Shown here one piece after another: positions 52,540 through 64,000 of a DNA stretch of 64,000 nt. The position numbers and the translations under genes were made by a program. How positions within the stretch are numbered: the stretch's first letter is position 1; the number at the start of each line of letters is the position of its first letter. The DNA is from Cloeon dipterum (Eukaryota; Arthropoda; Insecta; Ephemeroptera; Baetidae), in assembly GCF_949628265.1 (NCBI RefSeq), contig NC_088787.1:548501-612500 (forward strand). Reading direction: 5' to 3'. The notes beneath the pieces are model-generated. The model saw nothing but the letters and a program-made list of their open reading frames with translations. It was not told the DNA's origin and searched no databases.

Positions 52540-54480
52540 GATCCGCGATTGTCGCTCCGCATCCGCTCACTCGCTTTTCTGCTCGCGTTTCGTCTTGCTA
52601 CCGATTTTAGATAACATAATACCGTAATTTACAAAGTGGAACAAGATGAGCGCTTTAATTTTCCAAAAATTCTGCCACGCAATACTCGTCAGGTTAAAAA
52701 ATAATATTTTCATATATTGCGAAGGTAAGCGAAAGGCCTTAATTCTTTATTGGTGACATTTATTTTGCACTGTCCAAGAAAAACAAATACGAGACGGTGG
52801 AAGAATTCGTGCTTAAAATCAAATTACTCTCATTATTCGTGAAAAAAATGTGTGACTTTGGTGGGGAAGCTGCGTCGCGGTGGACGAGTGGTCAACTTCC
52901 GAGGTGTGAATCGTGACGTCACCTTCTGGCTGTTGGCTCAAATGAATGGTGGCTTATCGGCTCCAAACTCTTTCTGCTTGCGCAGCGAGGAAATTGCTTT
53001 CTTTCCAGCGCGCGACAAAAGCTGTGAACTGGTTGGTCACGATTTTTTGAGTTATTTACCGGAAGATGGCGCCACAAATTTCGAGTACGCACTAAAAATC
53101 ACAGCCTCGAAAAGCTTGACCACTTTTTCCACCATGTGGCAGCACGCGTGTCCCTTCCACGGACCGCTTTTCGAAAATAATTCAGAGCAGGATATTCGAG
53201 CGTTGATAAAGTGCCGCTGAAAGGAAATAATTTAATCTCAGCCGCAGAAAAATGCGAGTGAAATTAATGCTGAGAAAACTGGAAAAGAAATAAACTGCAG
53301 ATAATTCTTTAGCAATCCAATCGATGGACGCAACTGATTTTTAATTATTCTCATTATCTTAGAAATTAGAGAGACCAATATTAAAATGGATAGCATTGAC
53401 AAGCGCATTGCTCGTGCGTGCCGAATTAAGCGCACGTTCCACCATGACCAGGCAGCGTGGGGGCGGGCGGAGCCGCGGCGTCGAAAAACGGCCCAATCCC
53501 GCTCGGGGACCGATCGCCAGGGTGGGGCTCGGCGAGAGAGGGTCGCGTGACCTATTATCCCTCTACCCGTCGATTTACTAGACAATAAAAACCGATTGTC
53601 CCCGTTTGCCGAAGGGTAAAAGGCTTGAAAATAATAAAAATACTGATCAAAAATGCCGATCTGCGTAAATTAGAAAAGAGTCATTCGGGCGCCACGCGGC
53701 GCCGCGCGGCGCCTTGCCGAACAGCGCCCGTGTGCACTTTGCAGGTTTCCGCGAGTGCAATTAAGTTCGCAACTTCAAAAAAGCCAAAAATAAGCGTCAG
53801 CACCGCTAAATATAAGCTTTTTCACAGCTTTAAAGGTCGATTGACCTGAGGAAGGTCGTTGACAGTCGAAGGTGAAATATATCGTCTCCAAGTATGTGCA
53901 AATAAGCTCGAAACTGCGGAAAAATAATTAAAATTCGACTTAGGAAAGGGTATCAGGTCGGGGGACCCTGAAAAAGGTCGGTCAGGTATGTCAGGTGAAA
54001 GCCCTTCCCAAGACGCGTCTGATGAGTGGTCGTGGTCCACGATGTGATCAACGCACGAATTTTAATAAAAAAAAATCAACTAAAGTGTGTGCGAGCCGGC
54101 CGAAAGCACGCTGCGCAGCTCCGCGAGCGAGAAATCCGCGCAAGATGAACACTAACAATCACGGAGAAACCAAAAAGAAGCGAGTAATATCAGTCGTCAG
54201 GTAGCGCGACCTGAGGAGAGTCGGTGACGGACGAGGGTGAAAAATCACCACACCAAAACGCGGAAAAAGCATTAAAATTCGGCCTGGGCAAGGATGTCAG
54301 GTCGCGGTACCATGAGAATGTCGTTTGGGCATGCCAGGTCGAAGCCTCTATCCGAGACCTGTCAAATGAGGGGTCGTGGTCGACTCTCCGACTGATGGTC
54401 GAATTTTAACAAAATTAAAATTACTTTCGTCAACGCAGGCCAACACAAAATTTGACACACGAGTGTGCTAAACCCAAAAA
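52540..54480 (+). repeat. GC-rich module, copy 2 (longest)
   Basis: All blocks of copy 1 are present (CCGGAAGATGGCGCC at about 53060), then GGCGCC-rich palindromic DNA (about 53688-53715). A roughly 220-bp AGGTC-rich unit follows twice: about 53835-54075 and again, more diverged, about 54205-54425. A 122-codon frame at 52852-53220 is not preserved in the other copies and is not called a gene. Confidence 0.7.
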
Positions 54481-56939
54481 CCCGTATAAAATCAATTTTA
54501 GTAAAGCCAAAATGCTGTAAATCGAGATTTGGGCTTCTTTCCACTTGCTCGTACTGATCCGATCGCCGAAATCAAAAGAAAATGCCCAGGGGCTCCGCCG
54601 CGCCCGTGTGCGCATTTGCGACGGCCAAAACTGCCGGCAGCGCAAAATCCGAATTTTTAAAATTCCGCCTTAATTCGCCTATGGGCCCGGAATTTTTGAA
54701 AATCGGTTTGCAGTTACTGTTCATCGATTGAAAGAGTATAGTGTGGTAATCGTGGCCGAAATAATTTTTTTACTAATTAAAACCCTAATTTTAAATTCGC
54801 ATGCTTTGCTTACGGGAGCTGAGCAAAATTAATTTCGCGCCGCGCGCCAAATCAATTGCGTCCCAGGATTTTGATTCAATCGGGTCGAATTTGGTCTTAA
54901 ACACTCCCAGATGTTTTAATTGTTGCCGCGCGCCAATAACGGAAGTCTTATCAGGGAGCGTTGATTTTTTTCAGTTTCCACCCTTCGACCCCGAAATGCT
55001 CAGGTGCTAATTACGCGAAAATCGAAACCGGGAATGCAGTTGCAGTGCGTTCTACCCTCCTTCGCTTGAGAAAAAGCGGCGCGTTGGTGGGCGCGAACAG
55101 AGCCACCGTGAAAAAAAATAATTACTGTCCAAACCACGTTTTTTTTAATTTAAAAATTCGAAATCTCGGTTCGTATGGGACGCACGTTCAAAAATTGAAG
55201 TTGGCAAAACTCGCCGTAAAATTCCACGTGTTTTAGGCACATTAGCTAACCCATTCGCCCCCGGCAACACTTTGGAACATGTTGATTTGCGTCAGAGGTT
55301 CGATAAGAAACCACAGAAATAATCGAAAAGTCAATCGGTCGCTCGACTCGATTGGAAATAACTCGCAATCTGGCAAACAAAGGAAATTGCGGTCTGATTG
55401 CGAGCCTTTGACGCAGGCTGGCCGACTCAAATTCGCTTTTCAAGCCGCCGAGCCGCACCCTAAGGAACAAATCGAACCCAAATTCAGCAAAGAAATACAT
55501 TTTTTAATATACAGATGATTTAAAACCCCAAAACGCAAGCGAAATACCAATAAAAGTTCGATGCGCCCTTTTGAATATTCAACTTCACCCTATATGGTTT
55601 TTGAGCACAGGTGGCAATTCGTTCCAGGGTTTTTACGACCCTGAATGAAAACTCTGCGGGTTTGGGGTCAGTTGCTCCAGATGGCAAACTTTTTGAAAAC
55701 GTTCAGGTCGTTTTTGTTTAAAATCAGCATTTGGAAAGGCGCAAAGAATGTTTCGCTGGCGGACCGGCGGCGGGTTGCTTCCGGCCGTCGATAAAAAGTT
55801 CACTCTCTGCCTTTTTCGCTCTCTCTCCGCAGCCTCTCGATCCTTTCTTTTGTTGGCGGATGCCGGGCTTGGACACCCCTCTGGACGCGGGGTGTGCACC
55901 CTCTCCATAATTACGCTTTGCTCTTTCACTTATTTATATTTTCCTGGAGGTGCGGAGGTGTCCCTGACCGCCCTTTTTGGCTTTCAGAGAGTGAAAATTG
56001 CCACAAACTTTCCTTTTCCTCTATTTTCCCCACAAACAGACGTACATCCAACTATACAATAATTCTATTTTCCAGCATAAAGGGATTCTCTGTATAAAAA
56101 ATATATTTTTTTGCCTCTGCAAGTATATGCGTCATAAATTCGCTAGCACAGATAAAGAAACTGCTTTTTACTTTGCACCCGGAAATTTTTCGCTTGATTA
56201 ATGCGCAAGAGTTGTGTCGATCGACAGTGGCAGGAAAACCACGCTTTTATCTGCCCCAAGAGGCAATATGTGGGTTTTGGTTCGCCTTTAAGAGGTGTCA
56301 GCCACGAAATTTTTAAGTCGGGACCGGCTTTGCCGTTATTTAGTCTCGGTGGCGGCTGGCGCGGCTTTGATAGTGCTTTTAAAAACATTTTTCTCCTGCA
56401 ATTTTTAATTTTTGACCCAATTTCACCGGTGATTGGTAGCTGCCCACGCAACAAAAAATTTCCCAGCTGGCTGAGCCCTCTATAATAATGTTAGCAATGA
56501 CCAATATACCGTAGTAATTTAAGGTTTTCAATATTTATTTCCAAAAGAAAGGATTTATTTGGTAGTATATATTCTCTTTAGCATTCAGACAGCCTTCTTT
56601 TGTTTATTTGCAGCTGATTTTGAGTCAATTATTGCTGAACGGCAAATAAAAATGACGTCACTCCCCCACTCACGTGAAAACCCCCACCACTTTTCCGTGA
56701 TTCCACGGCTGCTCATTGGAGATCGCCGATTGGTCCCAATTTCCCATTTGATTTAACCCGTAGATTCGTGAGGCGCATGCGTCCGTGTGCTTCTTGCGCT
56801 GCACAGCGAGCAGGCAGAAAGGGAAATTTAAGATTATTCCCTTCCTGCCTTCCATTTAATGACCTCAAGTGACCCTTGACCCACTTAGATGCACCGATGG
56901 CCAATTCTCTGCCCTCTCCAATTTTTACCCGCAGCGAAA
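54481..56939. other. Intergenic DNA with a duplicated 270-bp block
   Basis: About 55245-55510 (GCGTCAGAGGTTCGATAAG, ATCGAAAAGTCAATCG, TGCGAGCCTTTGACGCAG) recurs at about 58565-58960. The rest (54481-55245, 55511-56939) shows no gene, domain or RNA that I can support. Confidence 0.5.
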
Positions 56940-58960
56940 GGGAGCGAGACGGCTGGGCGGCGATTAAATTGTTTCCGTCGGATCAGTGATTGCGTCGCTC
57001 CGCATCCGCTCACTCGCCTCTGCTCGCGTTTTCCGTCTTGCTACCGATTTTAGATAACAAATAATAATAATATCCACCGTAATTACGCTACAAAGTAGAC
57101 CAAGATGGGCTTTTCGCAGCGCGCGTGTATTCACTAAACTTCTGAATTTCCTCTAACTGTTAAGTTTTAACCAATTTTCGAAGGTCTTTTTAGGGCACGA
57201 AATGTATGATGAATAAAATATTAATTCAATAAATAAACTCAATTAAATCTCGTACACTCACAATCATTCAGTTAAATCAAGCTGTGAACTTATTGCTCAC
57301 AACTGTTTCAGTTTTCAACAGGAAGATGGCGTCACAAATTTCGAGTAGGCTCTAAAAATCACAGCTTGTAAAAGCTTGACTCTTTTACCACCATGTGCCA
57401 GCACGCATGTCCCTTTATCCCACCGCTTTTCGAAAATAATGCAGAGCAGGATATTCGAGCGTTGATAAAGTGGCGCTGTGAGGAAATAAATTAATCTCAA
57501 CCGCAGAAACATGCGAGTGAAAAGAATGCTGAGAAAACTGGAAAAGAAATAAACTGCAGATAATTTTTAAGCAATCCAAAGACGGACGCAACTGATTTTT
57601 AATTATTCTCATTATCTTAGAAATTCGAGGGACCAATAATAAAATGGATATCATTGACGAGCGCTTTGCTTTTGCGCGCCGAATCGGGCGCACGTTCGAC
57701 CATGACCCGGCAGCGCGGGGGCTGGGCGGAGTCGCGGCGACGAAAAAAGCCCAATCGCGCTCGGGGATTGATCGCCAGGGAGGGGCGGGTGGCGGGGTTC
57801 GGTGAGGGAGGGTCGCGTCACCTTTCATCCCTCTACCCGTCAAATTATCAGTAAATAAAAACCGATTGTCCCCGTTTGCCGATGGGTAAAAGGCTTGAAA
57901 ATAAAAAAATATCAACGCGTGGGCTCACTTTCAACAATGCACGTCTGAATAAACGGCGTAAATTTGAAAAGAGTCAATCGGGCGCCGCGCGGCGCCACAC
58001 AACGCTTTGCCATACAGCGCCCGTGTGCTTTTTGCACTTTGAGGTCTCCGAGCGAGTGCAAAATCGCATTGAGGAACTTCAAAAAAGCCAAAAATGAGCG
58101 GCAGCACCGCCGAATATAAGCTATTTCACCGCGTAATCTCAACTTTAAGGTCGCTTGACCTGAGGAAGGTCGTTGACAGTCGAGGGTGAAATATATATCG
58201 TCTCCAAGTATGTGCAAATAAGTTCAAAACTGCGGAAAAATAATTAAAATTCGACTTAGGAAAGGGTCTCAGCTCAGGGTACCCTGAAAAAGGTTTGTCG
58301 GGTGTGTCAGGTGAAAGCCCTCCCCAAGACGCGTCTGATGAGGGGTCGTGGTCCCCGATGTGACGAACGCACGAATTTTAATAAAAAAAAATCAACTAAA
58401 GTGTGTGCGAGCCGGCCGAAAAAAGCACGCTGCGCAGCTCCGCGAGCGAGAAATCCGCGTAAGATGAGCACTTTTATTATCACGAAGGAACGGAAAAGTA
58501 GCACGTAATAACAGTCGTCAGGTAGCGCAACCTGAGGAGGGTCGGTACACATTTTTGCGACCCCCCATTCGCCCCCGGCAGCCCCAACCCCCGAAATGTG
58601 CACGCAAAAAGGCCAAACGTTTTTTATTAACTTAATAAATTTACAAAAGCACCGGCTGCAACTCCAATTTTGGAACATTTACGATTTGCGTCAGAGGTTC
58701 GATAAGAAACCACAGAAATAATCGAAAAGTCAATCGCTCGCTCGGCTCGATTGGAAATAACTCGCAATCTGGCAAACAAAGGAAATTGCGGTCTGATTGC
58801 GAGCCTTTGACGCAGCCTGGCCGACTCAAATTCGCTTTTCAAGCCGTCGAGCCGCTCCCTAAGGAAAAAAATGATCCAAAATTCAGCAAAGAAAAGCATC
58901 GAAATTTGTGGCAAAAACCTGAATAGACTGCTTGCGGGGTTTTTGGTAGTCACTGCCATG
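56940..58960 (+). repeat. GC-rich module, copy 3, with internal deletion
   Basis: Parallels 52440-55510 but skips the equivalent of about 54236-55245, so the GGTAGCGCAACCTGAGGAGGG unit is joined almost directly to the CATTCGCCCCCGGCA block. It carries AGGAAGATGGCGTC (about 57322) instead of CCGGAAGATGGCG. Confidence 0.7.
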
Positions 58961-60825
58961 CGTCATAAATATTTAACAATTATTTAATTTAGAGAGAGGC
59001 CGATGAAAACTGCGAAATTCACTTTTAACACCGAATTTTTCAATTTTTATATAGACAAAGGCCAAAATGAGTGACGAAGTTAGCAAAGAAACACTGAAAC
59101 AATTATCTGATAGCTAAATTTTAAATAAAATCCTGGGAATTTTGTTTCCTTTTTATTGGCCAGGCCGTTTTTGGGCTTGTATTAAAAACCCTCTGTTCGT
59201 AGAATTGTAAAAAATAAGAAAATTCAAGAAATAAAAATACAATTTTCTGTGTAGCGATTTGATCCTTTTTAAAATCCCTACATATCCCGGCTTGAAGGAA
59301 CAAATAACTTAATAAATTCAAGTGACGAAAGCGTGCGTGAAACAATCTGAGCTCTTTTTGCAGGACTCGGATCTCGATCGTCGGCTTTTTCCTTGTCGCA
59401 TTTCGCTGCCGCACACGCCGACCCAGAGCCGCGAGATAAAGTGTCCACCGCGCCGCTTTTTTATCTCCTTTCTGCCGATTTCGAATTTAATTCCTCGCGA
59501 TCCTCACAGAAAAACGTGTGGTCAAAATGGAGTCGTCTGATATTTATTTTGCTATTGTTTATCCAGTTTAAATGGCTTCTAATTTAAATAAAACAGAAAG
59601 TGAGACAAGGTTCCCTAAGGCTGAAATTAACTTTGATAAAATAATTGGAAATCCGATCGCCGCGCAGATGATTTTTAGGAAAAGAAAAGGGTCTCAGCCC
59701 TGAATCGGTGCTTGGCACCCTGGAGGAAAAGGTCCCTCGACTTTTGAGCAGATTTTGAGTTTTTTACCTGCGATTTGTTGATGCAGAATCGGTGGCCTCG
59801 CAATCAGAGAATCAGACTGGGCTGGCTGGTGACGTCAGCGGCAACGGCGCGGGAGGGGAAGAGGAGGCGCGGTGGCTCGTGAAGATAATGCAAGGAGGGG
59901 AAGGAAATGATGAAAAAACAGAGCAGGCTACGCCGTTTTCGGCCTTTTCAAGCTTTAAATTAAATTTGAATGACTGGAATTACGGTGAACTGGTTACTTT
60001 TTAAAATTTGATTATTTAATTTTATTTGGTTTGAAGGTCAATTTGAGAACTATTTCATCCGCTCTACGCGTGAGAAAATTCGCTCTTATCTTTTCAAGGC
60101 TTATTTTTTAAACATTTTAAAACTCCTGCTGACGAAAGGAACGCATGAAGAAATTTATTGCTGCTGGGTGTAAAATTTGTTATCGCTTGACTCATTTCCT
60201 CAACCGACCAACAGCCCACTGCTTTCTCTCATTCATTTTCACAAAATAATCAAGGTTTAATTTTAAATTATGAATTTTATTGTTCTTTAAATTTTTATGC
60301 GTTGAAAAATAAACAAGGGGGAATGTTCCAACATAAAATACTCAGAAATTACAAGTTTTTTTGTTATTTTTATTTTTTAAAAATCGATAACGATACACAT
60401 AATGCTATTTATTGCTCATGTTGGCTAATTATACATCAATAATTGAAATAAAATGCATAGAAAGGATGTGCGTCTATTAACAATGAACCACTAAATAAAC
60501 TTTATTAAATTTGCTGAAGGAAAGCAATACAAATTTATCGCTGCGAATAAAATTTCTTATCGCCACTCGACTCATTTCCGACCGACCGCAACAGCACGCT
60601 GCTTTTTCTCTCTTTCCATAATTTGTTCAAAAATTAGAGAGCAAAGTAAAAGCAAAAATTGAGGGATTTCACATCACACTGAACACTTGACTTGCATTTT
60701 TAATTTTAAAAATGGCTAAGTTATATTTATGATAAATTAACGGTTTATCTTTTTATCTTTTGCAAAAGCAACACACGACTATTTTAAGGATAAAATGAAA
60801 AATAAGAATTATTATTTGTTGGTGC
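58961..60825. other. Intergenic DNA downstream of the membrane-form gene
   Basis: AT-rich and mostly featureless. Two paragraphs (about 60150-60260 and 60510-60620: TTATCGC, GACTCATTTCC, CGACCGAC, CTGCTTT) resemble each other, hinting at a small local duplication. A 70-codon Gly/Glu-rich frame at 59792-60004 has no recognised domain. Confidence 0.4.
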
Positions 60826-63800
60826 TCACGGTATGATTTTGAGGTATTGCGCCGCCTCGGAAGTGGTGTCTTCGCGTTGGGGCGACCTGGAAGGTTCCGG
60901 TGCAACTTGATCGTAGAAAGGTTCGGGGTCAGGAGGGCCGACGTCGTCGTACTCGACTGGAGCAAGAGGCGCCTCTCCAAATTTCTCGAAAGTCCTCTGC
61001 CTCGCAGGCATCGCTTTCACTCTCCTCGCCGATCGCGGGCTGAGAATAATCGGCCGCTCGTAGAGAACAGGCGAAGGGGGCGTGGCACCATCGTATTTGA
61101 CTTCCTCGTAGAGCGGCACTTCCGCCGCGCCGACGTCATCGTACTCTTCCGGAACGGAAGCTGCGGCGGCAATTCTCGAATCTTGAACTTCGTGGTATTC
61201 GGCCGGCTCGTCGGGGAAAACGGACATTTGCTGAGCCTCGTTGGTAGTTGGAGGAGGGGAACTTTTTCTCTTCAGTTTCAAAACGAGCCAAACAATGATC
61301 AAACTCAACAGGATGACGGTAAATATGTAGGAGCAGATGAGAATGATGTTAAACAGCCGATATTTGTGTAATTCTTCTGTCAGGATGCTGCTCTCCTGAA
61401 TCTCGGTTGTGGACGTCGGAGGTTTTGTTGTGGTTGGAGTGGACAAGCTGGTTCGTTCTGTAACGATGACAGGCGTTGGGTTGGTCTTTGGGGAAAGGGT
61501 AGTGGTGGTTGGAATGGTGGGCGTAAGTGAAACAATAATAATTCTGACTCAATATCCTGCTGCTTCTACAATTATTTCCTTTTGAAGTGCTAAAAAGTTG
61601 CATTTGCCATAAAAATGTCGGAAATTTTTGGATTCATAAAAAAGATTTCCACGATTTTATTGAGATTGACTTAACCGAGTTGGGTTTTCAGCAAATAAAG
61701 AAAAAGTATTAAGTGTGACATTAAATGGGATTTCCCAAACTAGAGATTTCAGCAAAGCCGACCATTATAAATTTTTTGTAATTTTCTACAGTTAAAAATG
61801 CGAGCTATTCCGGTCTTACGACGTTTTGATAAAAACCAGAATCCTTCAATATTGCTCTTTTTTATGTAAATATTAATGCAATAATAAGGACGTTTATTTC
61901 TTTGTTTTTCCACCCTGAATCAAAGAAAAATAAAAAAAGCACGGAGTTTAAATTTTGAAAATAAAACCAAAGATTATCTAATATCTGTGTCATTTTTATA
62001 TAAAGTCCCATAGAAATATGCCTTATTATTGTTCTAAGTAAAATTTGATTGACATTACCAACTGCGTGAAATTTGAAAAGTTGAATATGTGGAAATTGGA
62101 AGCTAGAAATAAAAAATTGAAAGCGAGCCCTTTTTGATTCGTCGCTTTCAGCAACGCACTCGTTGCAAAGTGCTCTTTGGCTGCATGGCTTTAAATACGC
62201 GCGAAGAAAAGTGAGATTTTTTCATTCATTTTGGAAGGAATTAAAAAGTTGTGTTTGCTCAGAGCAGACTTACCTGGCGATGCCTCGAACATGTAGGATT
62301 TAACACCAACTTCAGCCTTCAAAAGCCTGTATTTTGGCTTTCTTTTCTCATCTCGCACCGTCAACCAAAAATTACCACTTTGGTCCAAGGCAAAAGTAAA
62401 CAGAAAAGCAGAATCCAGTCCAGCGACCTAAAACCAAGCAATGCACCGACTCGATGATTTAGAATTCTTAGTAAGAGCTTTTAGTGAAATCGATAAAATT
62501 TTAATCAAAATGCAGCAGGGTTAATTTTTTGATCGTTTTTGAAAATTTCACGAGAGCGAGAAGAAGTTTGAGAACGGGTATTTATTCAAAACGAACGAAA
62601 TTTCTATTTCCTTTGCCAAAAATTCTGTCTCCTCCTCGCGCAATTTTTAATTTTTACTTGCGGACTTTTAAAGCAAAAATTTTCCGCCTTAGACTATAGA
62701 ATTTTCCTTTTTTTCCATCTTTAAATTAAAAAATAAATTAATGTTGAGCTATAAATTTACTTGGCTAATTGAAAAGAAATTATATTATTTTCCCAGCTGT
62801 AAATTTTGCAGCATATTATACATATTATATCTACAAATAATTTTGAATCAAGAAATATTTTTTAATTTAAAAAAAATGTTTGAAGACTTATTGACAAAAA
62901 TATTTTTAGAGTTTGTGCAGAAAAATGGATCAATAATTTTGAACCGACTCGCTGAATTCCGATCAGAAAATGAAATTATTGGCATTTAAATTGAAGTATT
63001 GCCAAAATAATAATAACCTTGAAAATAAAATCATGTATTCTGCTCGTCGTTAGTTACATATTTAATTTTCATCTGGCAATAACCAATATCGATTTCACAA
63101 ATTTCACAAAGTAGAAACGACGGGGTCAGTTCCAAAAAATGAAATCGACAACAAAAGCGCATTCTTTGGCAATCCGCCTCGAACGAGACGAGTTTTCTTT
63201 AAGGCTGAGCACACGCTCTCACTGGCACAAAAATCAACGAATTTTTTCTCATTTGAACTGTCAGAGCGCTAAATAATTTGCGACGGATAAAAATTCAACG
63301 AGGATCCAAACACCCGCCGTCACAAAAAATCCGAGCTTGAAAATTATGCTCTTTTCAAAGTAATTTAAATTGGTCACCTACCTCATCGTGAAATCGTTGC
63401 TCCTCAAACGGCTGGGAAGTGTTCCACAAGGAAATGTAGTTTTTATACCGAAAGGCGGCATACAAGGTCCCGTGGTTGTCCATCAGCATTCTATTCGAAT
63501 TAATTGCAGTCCAGTTTCCGATTGCTTTCGGATTTGCAGTTCGAGTTCCGTTGTTTAGTGCGGCGACAGGAATTGAATACAGTTCTTTGGAGTTCCATTC
63601 GCTGAGGTAGAGCTGTCTCGGTTCCTGATTCTTGGGGGACAGGGCGATGAAAAAAGCATTGATTCCTGGCGTGTCCAATATCCGAGATTGGTTTCGTTCC
63701 AAACTAAACACGACAATGTGTCGTTCGCTCCATCGCGAGATGTAGGCAAAGGTTTCGTTGGGAGTTTCATCAATCACCAAATCGTGCATATATTTTTGAA

Positions 63801-63966
63801 AAGAAAACCGGTGAATTAGTTTGATGTGATCGTTTTTGATCAAGTCCATCGTCCATATTTTGCAATTGCAATTGTCGCTACCGCTGTCGAGCACCCACAG
63901 CCTTCCAACCGAGTCTATTTCCAGCCCTGTTGCTCTCTCAATTTTGTCGCAGTCTCCTTCTTTTCC
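60826..63966 (-). CDS. Membrane-anchored Yellow/MRJP protein with ITAM-like tail (5' end outside window)
   Basis: Minus-strand exons seen: 63966-63382, 62427-62274, 61457-60826 (1371 bases, 456 residues plus stop). The signal-peptide exon lies beyond 64000. The first two exons are a standard MRJP domain: GLEIDSVGRLWVLDSG, YMHDLVIDETPNETFAY, PRQLYLSE, TFALDQSGNFWLT, YRLLKAEVG. The next exon joins in phase (G|AA) after the acceptor CATCGTTACAG. It encodes a Thr/Pro stalk (ERTSLSTPTTTKPPTSTTE), one membrane helix (about residues 283-306 of the seen part, ending LLSLIIVWLVL) and a stop-transfer KLKRK. The 150-residue cytoplasmic tail has YHEV, YDDV-x7-YEEV, YDDV-x8-YDQV and a terminal YLKI. Tails of this type recruit SH2 proteins once tyrosine-phosphorylated in known receptors; a signalling role here is inference. 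The alternative acceptor TTGAG (near 61556) would lengthen the stalk. Confidence 0.75.
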
Positions 63967-64000
63967 CTGCAAAAAGAGGAATTGATTGGCTCTTTTAAAG

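Noticed and set aside
52865-52915. tRNA-like A-box (GTGGACGAGTGGTCAAC)
   Set aside because: The expected B-box and cloverleaf do not follow at the right distance. Not a tRNA and not convincing as a SINE head.
52852-53220. 122-codon open frame in the GC-rich module
   Set aside because: The equivalent sequence in the copies at 50.8 and 57.3 kb does not keep the frame, and no domain is recognisable.
59792-60004. 70-codon Gly/Glu-rich frame after an acceptor-like TGATGCAG
   Set aside because: No domain, no partner exons and no conservation visible within the window.
62741-62989. 82-codon frame in the intron of the membrane-form gene
   Set aside because: AT-rich, no domain and no homologue in the other introns.
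1-64000. Bacterial or viral origin, CRISPR arrays, LTR or Polinton-like elements
   Set aside because: Introns, TATA/initiator promoters and insect gene families are pervasive. No spaced short repeats of CRISPR type and no reverse transcriptase, integrase or capsid frames were seen.

Overview
The window looks like nuclear DNA of an insect. Genes have small, phase-consistent GT-AG introns, TATA boxes are followed about 30 bases later by a TCAGT-type initiator, and most genes belong to the Yellow / major royal jelly protein (MRJP) family, which in animals is chiefly an insect family. AT-rich intergenic DNA and short introns fit this. The order is not proven; a mayfly-like insect is only a guess. 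I saw no rRNA, tRNA, CRISPR array, retrovirus-like element or Polinton.

Layout. 0.5-1.9 kb: a hAT-like non-autonomous DNA transposon interrupted by a long fold-back element. 2.3-4.4 kb and 13.9-15.7 kb: two paralogous five-exon leucine-rich-repeat (LRR) genes (514 and 513 aa) with identical intron phases. Between them is one intact Yellow/MRJP gene (6.5-8.0 kb) followed by a graveyard of broken copies in both orientations (8.2-13.1 kb). 15.7-18.0 kb: a divergent Yellow relic, a myosin-neck relic, a small MITE and a ten-copy 93-bp minisatellite with a hairpin core. 19-49 kb: the main Yellow/MRJP cluster. 50-59 kb: a GC-richer repeat module present two to three times, with no convincing gene. 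60.8-64.0 kb: a minus-strand Yellow/MRJP gene with a membrane tail, cut by the window edge.

The Yellow/MRJP genes fall into three architectures. (1) Plus-strand short forms (6.7, 19.3, 37.0, 40.4, 42.4 and 47.4 kb): signal peptide plus one MRJP domain, 351-365 aa. They share a promoter module and exon plan. Where the last exon survives it ends at a shared stop, and an EGF-like coding segment lies just beyond it in another frame. (2) A minus-strand island (26.4-35.6 kb) with two genes whose exons join in phase into multi-domain proteins: two MRJP domains plus EGF (781 aa) and three MRJP domains plus EGF (1131 aa). The second carries the front half of an EGF domain between domains 2 and 3, a scar of how the fusion arose. 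(3) A membrane form (60.8-64.0 kb): MRJP domain, Thr/Pro-rich stalk, one transmembrane helix and a 150-residue tail with paired YxxV motifs resembling ITAMs. A homologous tail exon lies at 45.7 kb in a phase that could join the 42.4-kb gene.

A chymotrypsin-type serine protease with an extra, catalytically dead protease-like domain (23.1-25.5 kb) sits between the short-form and multi-domain parts. The multi-domain and transmembrane MRJP architectures are the best candidates for something undescribed. They rest on splice-phase arithmetic and motif reading from this sequence, not on transcripts or searches.
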